Assembly (NCBI GenBank): GCA_016744115.1
Contig: JADGEZ010000023.1
Span: 2,887 to 35,040 of the forward strand
DNA: 32,154 bases
Direction: 5' to 3'
From: Sulfurimonas sp.
GTDB taxonomy: Bacteria; Campylobacterota; Campylobacteria; Campylobacterales; Sulfurimonadaceae
Both the position numbers and the translations under genes were made by a program. The notes beneath the pieces were generated by a model that was given only the letters and a program-made list of their open reading frames with translations, had not been told where the DNA came from and did no database searches. Positions 30,686 through 32,154 of this stretch are shown here, one piece after another. Numbering within the stretch: position 1 is the first letter of the stretch; each line of letters begins with the position of its first letter.

Positions 30686-31914
30686 TTACACAATTTTAAA
30701 GCGATTGACTCCATTAACATATTCATATTCTAAATCCATACTATTAGCATCTAAAATAGCATCTAAAATATGTTTTACTATATATAAACCTAGTCCAAAA
30801 CTTTGCTTTGATGGGGTTTTTTCTTCTTTGAAAAATGCTTCAAAATAATCATTTAGAGGATGTACAAGTCGCTTTCCTTTATTTTCAAAGATGACAGCAG
30901 CATCTTGAGTTTTAATACTTACACATTTATCTGGTGAATACTTTATAGCATTATCCATCAGATTTTTTACAGCTATACTAAACAATTTAAAATCAACATT
31001 TAATTTTATATTTATAAATTCTCTGGAAATATTTTTCTCATTTCTCATGAGTAAATCACTTGCATTATCTACAATATCCCAAAGATAATATTCTTTTTTA
31101 TTTAAGTTTTTTTTTGTAGATATAAGCTCCTCTATAGATGCAAACTCGTTAATAAGTGACTCTAACCTATAAAAAACTTTTTGCATTTTTTGAGAATTTT
31201 TTTCCGTGTTTGGAAGTTGTGTTAAGAAATACCCTTTTGCTATAGGTGTTTTTAACTCATGCATAATATTTCGTATAAATACATTTCTTGATTCTTTAAT
31301 ATTTTTTAAGCTTTTTGCTGACTTATCAAACTCATTTGCAAGTTGTGAAATCTCATCTTTTTTATCACTTGAACACCTTATATCAAACTCTTCTTCACCA
31401 AAATTTTTTACCTTATCTTTCAAGTCACGGAGTGGTTTTAATTTTTTCATAATATTTATATATAATAAACTAAATGCTATCAAAAAAGATAGAAGTACAA
31501 GAAAAGAAAAGTTCTAAAATTATCAAATTTATTTGTGTGTAAAAGTAAGATATTAAGCCTATTATTTTTAAGATGCAAATAATTTTTTTCTTCTAATTTA
31601 AAACCTTGAATATCCATTCTTCTTCTTTTTTTTTCCCAAATGTATTGTTTATTTTTATCTTCTAATATGCTCATTTTATCTTGCACAATACTAAAACCCA
31701 TAAGCTCTAAATACTCTTTTAAATCTTTTTCAATAATCACATTTTGCCTTAAATATTTTAAAATCATATGTGCAATATCTAAACTTCTTTGTTGTACAAA
31801 AGAAGCTTCTCTATGCTCACTCCCCTTATAAAGAATAGCAAAACTCATAAGTATAAATACAAATAAAGCTGTAAAAATGATGCTAATTGAAAAAAATATT
31901 GAGCTTTTATTCAT
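30686..31914 (-). pseudogene. Two-component sensor histidine kinase, frameshifted (ArsS-like)
   Basis: Two overlapping frames make one kinase of about 409 aa if one base is restored in a T-rich stretch near 31499-31509. The first part (start 31914) has TM1 (IFFSISIIFTALFVFILMSFAI) and a short periplasmic domain. The second part gives TM2 (LSFLIAFSLLYINI), HAMP, the phospho-acceptor His in MHELKTPIAKG, the N box KNLMDNAIKYS, and the G2 box SFGLGLYIVKHIL. The D box reads ENKGK in place of DNGxG, as I recall from ArsS-type kinases of this phylum. The start overlaps the regulator stop (ATGA). With the regulator also destroyed, this pair is very probably inactive in this strain. Confidence 0.8.
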
Positions 31915-32055
31915 TCGACTAACTTATAGCCCATACCTCTTATAGTCAATAGGTATTTTGGATTTTTAGGTTCATCTTCAATTTTGGCTCATATTCTGTT
32001 TATAAGTACAGCTATACTGCCGCCACTTCCATCTATCTGGTTTTCCATACTTTCT
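31911..32055 (-). pseudogene. C-terminal remnant of an OmpR-family response regulator, interrupted by an IS
   Basis: Only the last ~47 codons of the winged-helix DNA-binding domain remain: LESMENQIDGSGGSIAVLINRI, then PKNPKYLLTIRGMGYKLVE before the stop. An in-frame TGA at 31991-31989 sits where related regulators have Arg (INRI-R-AKIED), consistent with a CGA to TGA change. Upstream the reading frame is cut at about 32055 by the left end of an insertion sequence. The regulator overlaps the kinase by 4 nt, as in an intact regulator-kinase operon. The receiver domain may lie beyond the IS, outside the window. Confidence 0.85.
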
Positions 32056-32154
32056 AAAATAGACTTCTTTCAAAAGTAGGAGCAGAAATTGCTTAGTGTA
32101 AAGTATGAGCAAATATAAAAAAATAGAAAATAGAAAACCAGAGCAATTTAAACG
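32056..32154 (+). mobile_element. Left end of an insertion sequence (partial)
   Basis: From about 32056 the sequence no longer codes for the regulator. It begins AAAATAGACTTCTTTCAAAAG, likely the terminal inverted repeat, followed by a leader of about 35 nt and the start of a rightward ORF. The 14-mer at the end recurs at 15080 and 20145. The right end, the second inverted repeat and the target duplication are outside the window, so the exact boundary is inferred. Confidence 0.7.
32105..32154 (+). CDS. Transposase N-terminus (IS5-like), partial
   Basis: ATG at 32105 opens MSKYKKIENRKPEQFK up to the window edge. A short basic start with a KxxEQFKR-type segment resembles the N-terminal region of IS5-family (DDE) transposases I know from this phylum. 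AGGAGC lies about 20 nt upstream. Only 16 full codons are visible, so family assignment rests on this and on the IS-like left end. Confidence 0.5.
   Translation, partial: MSKYKKIENRKPEQFK

Overview
The window is AT-rich, densely packed chromosomal DNA from a Campylobacterota member, most like Sulfurimonas or a close relative. This is inferred from the protein content and three gene arrangements: ilvI-ilvH-lpxD, ppiD-like-ftsA-ftsZ, and a receiver-less CheB next to CheR. Many junctions overlap by 1-20 nt, GTG and TTG starts are frequent, and most visible promoters have a TATAAT-like -10 box without a clear -35. Almost everything is housekeeping. The less ordinary material lies in the intergenic DNA, in two frameshifted genes, and at the right edge, where an insertion sequence begins.

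Layout. 1-477 (-): partial secreted SPOR-like protein whose tail is an exact 10-residue repeat. 581-6474 (-): one compact operon read ilvI, ilvH, lpxD, a 67-aa gene, a Deg9-like periplasmic serine protease (frameshifted) and an FAD oxidoreductase. 6560-9005 (-): two overlapping exported DUF1566 proteins, one of them a lipoprotein with cadherin-like repeats, preceded by a 137-bp inverted-repeat element. 9258-10081 (-): six tRNA genes in the order Lys-Val-Asp-Val-Glu-Asp, with duplicated Val and Asp genes and repeated spacers, behind a near-consensus promoter. 10155-14224: divergent cinA-like gene and ileS, then a 35-aa membrane ORF. 14230-14954: a truncated globin-sensor-like ORF and an exported protein of unknown function. 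15151-17292 (+): gatA, a 72-aa gene and a 2OG-Fe(II) oxygenase. 17323-18969: ppaC (-), acpS (+), thiS (-).

19088-19831 (+) is a lone OmpR-type response regulator. 19828-23540 (-) holds a small membrane protein and the coupled unit chemoreceptor-cheB-cheR. 23795-26343 (+) is an M48 metalloprotease, prmC and a DUF4149 membrane protein. 26352-30581 (-) is the ppiD-like-ftsA-ftsZ division cluster followed by a mini J-domain gene. 30686-32055 (-) is a decayed two-component pair: the kinase is frameshifted, and the regulator has an in-frame stop and is cut off. The left end of an IS and the first codons of its transposase occupy 32056-32154.

No complete new multi-gene system is evident. The observations most worth a second look are three palindromic MITE/REP-like elements, a 14-mer shared by the IS end and two other intergenic sites, a tRNA spacer hairpin with a compensatory base change, a tRNA-Glu with C instead of U at position 33, the frameshifted Deg9-like protease, and two small ORFs downstream of ileS.
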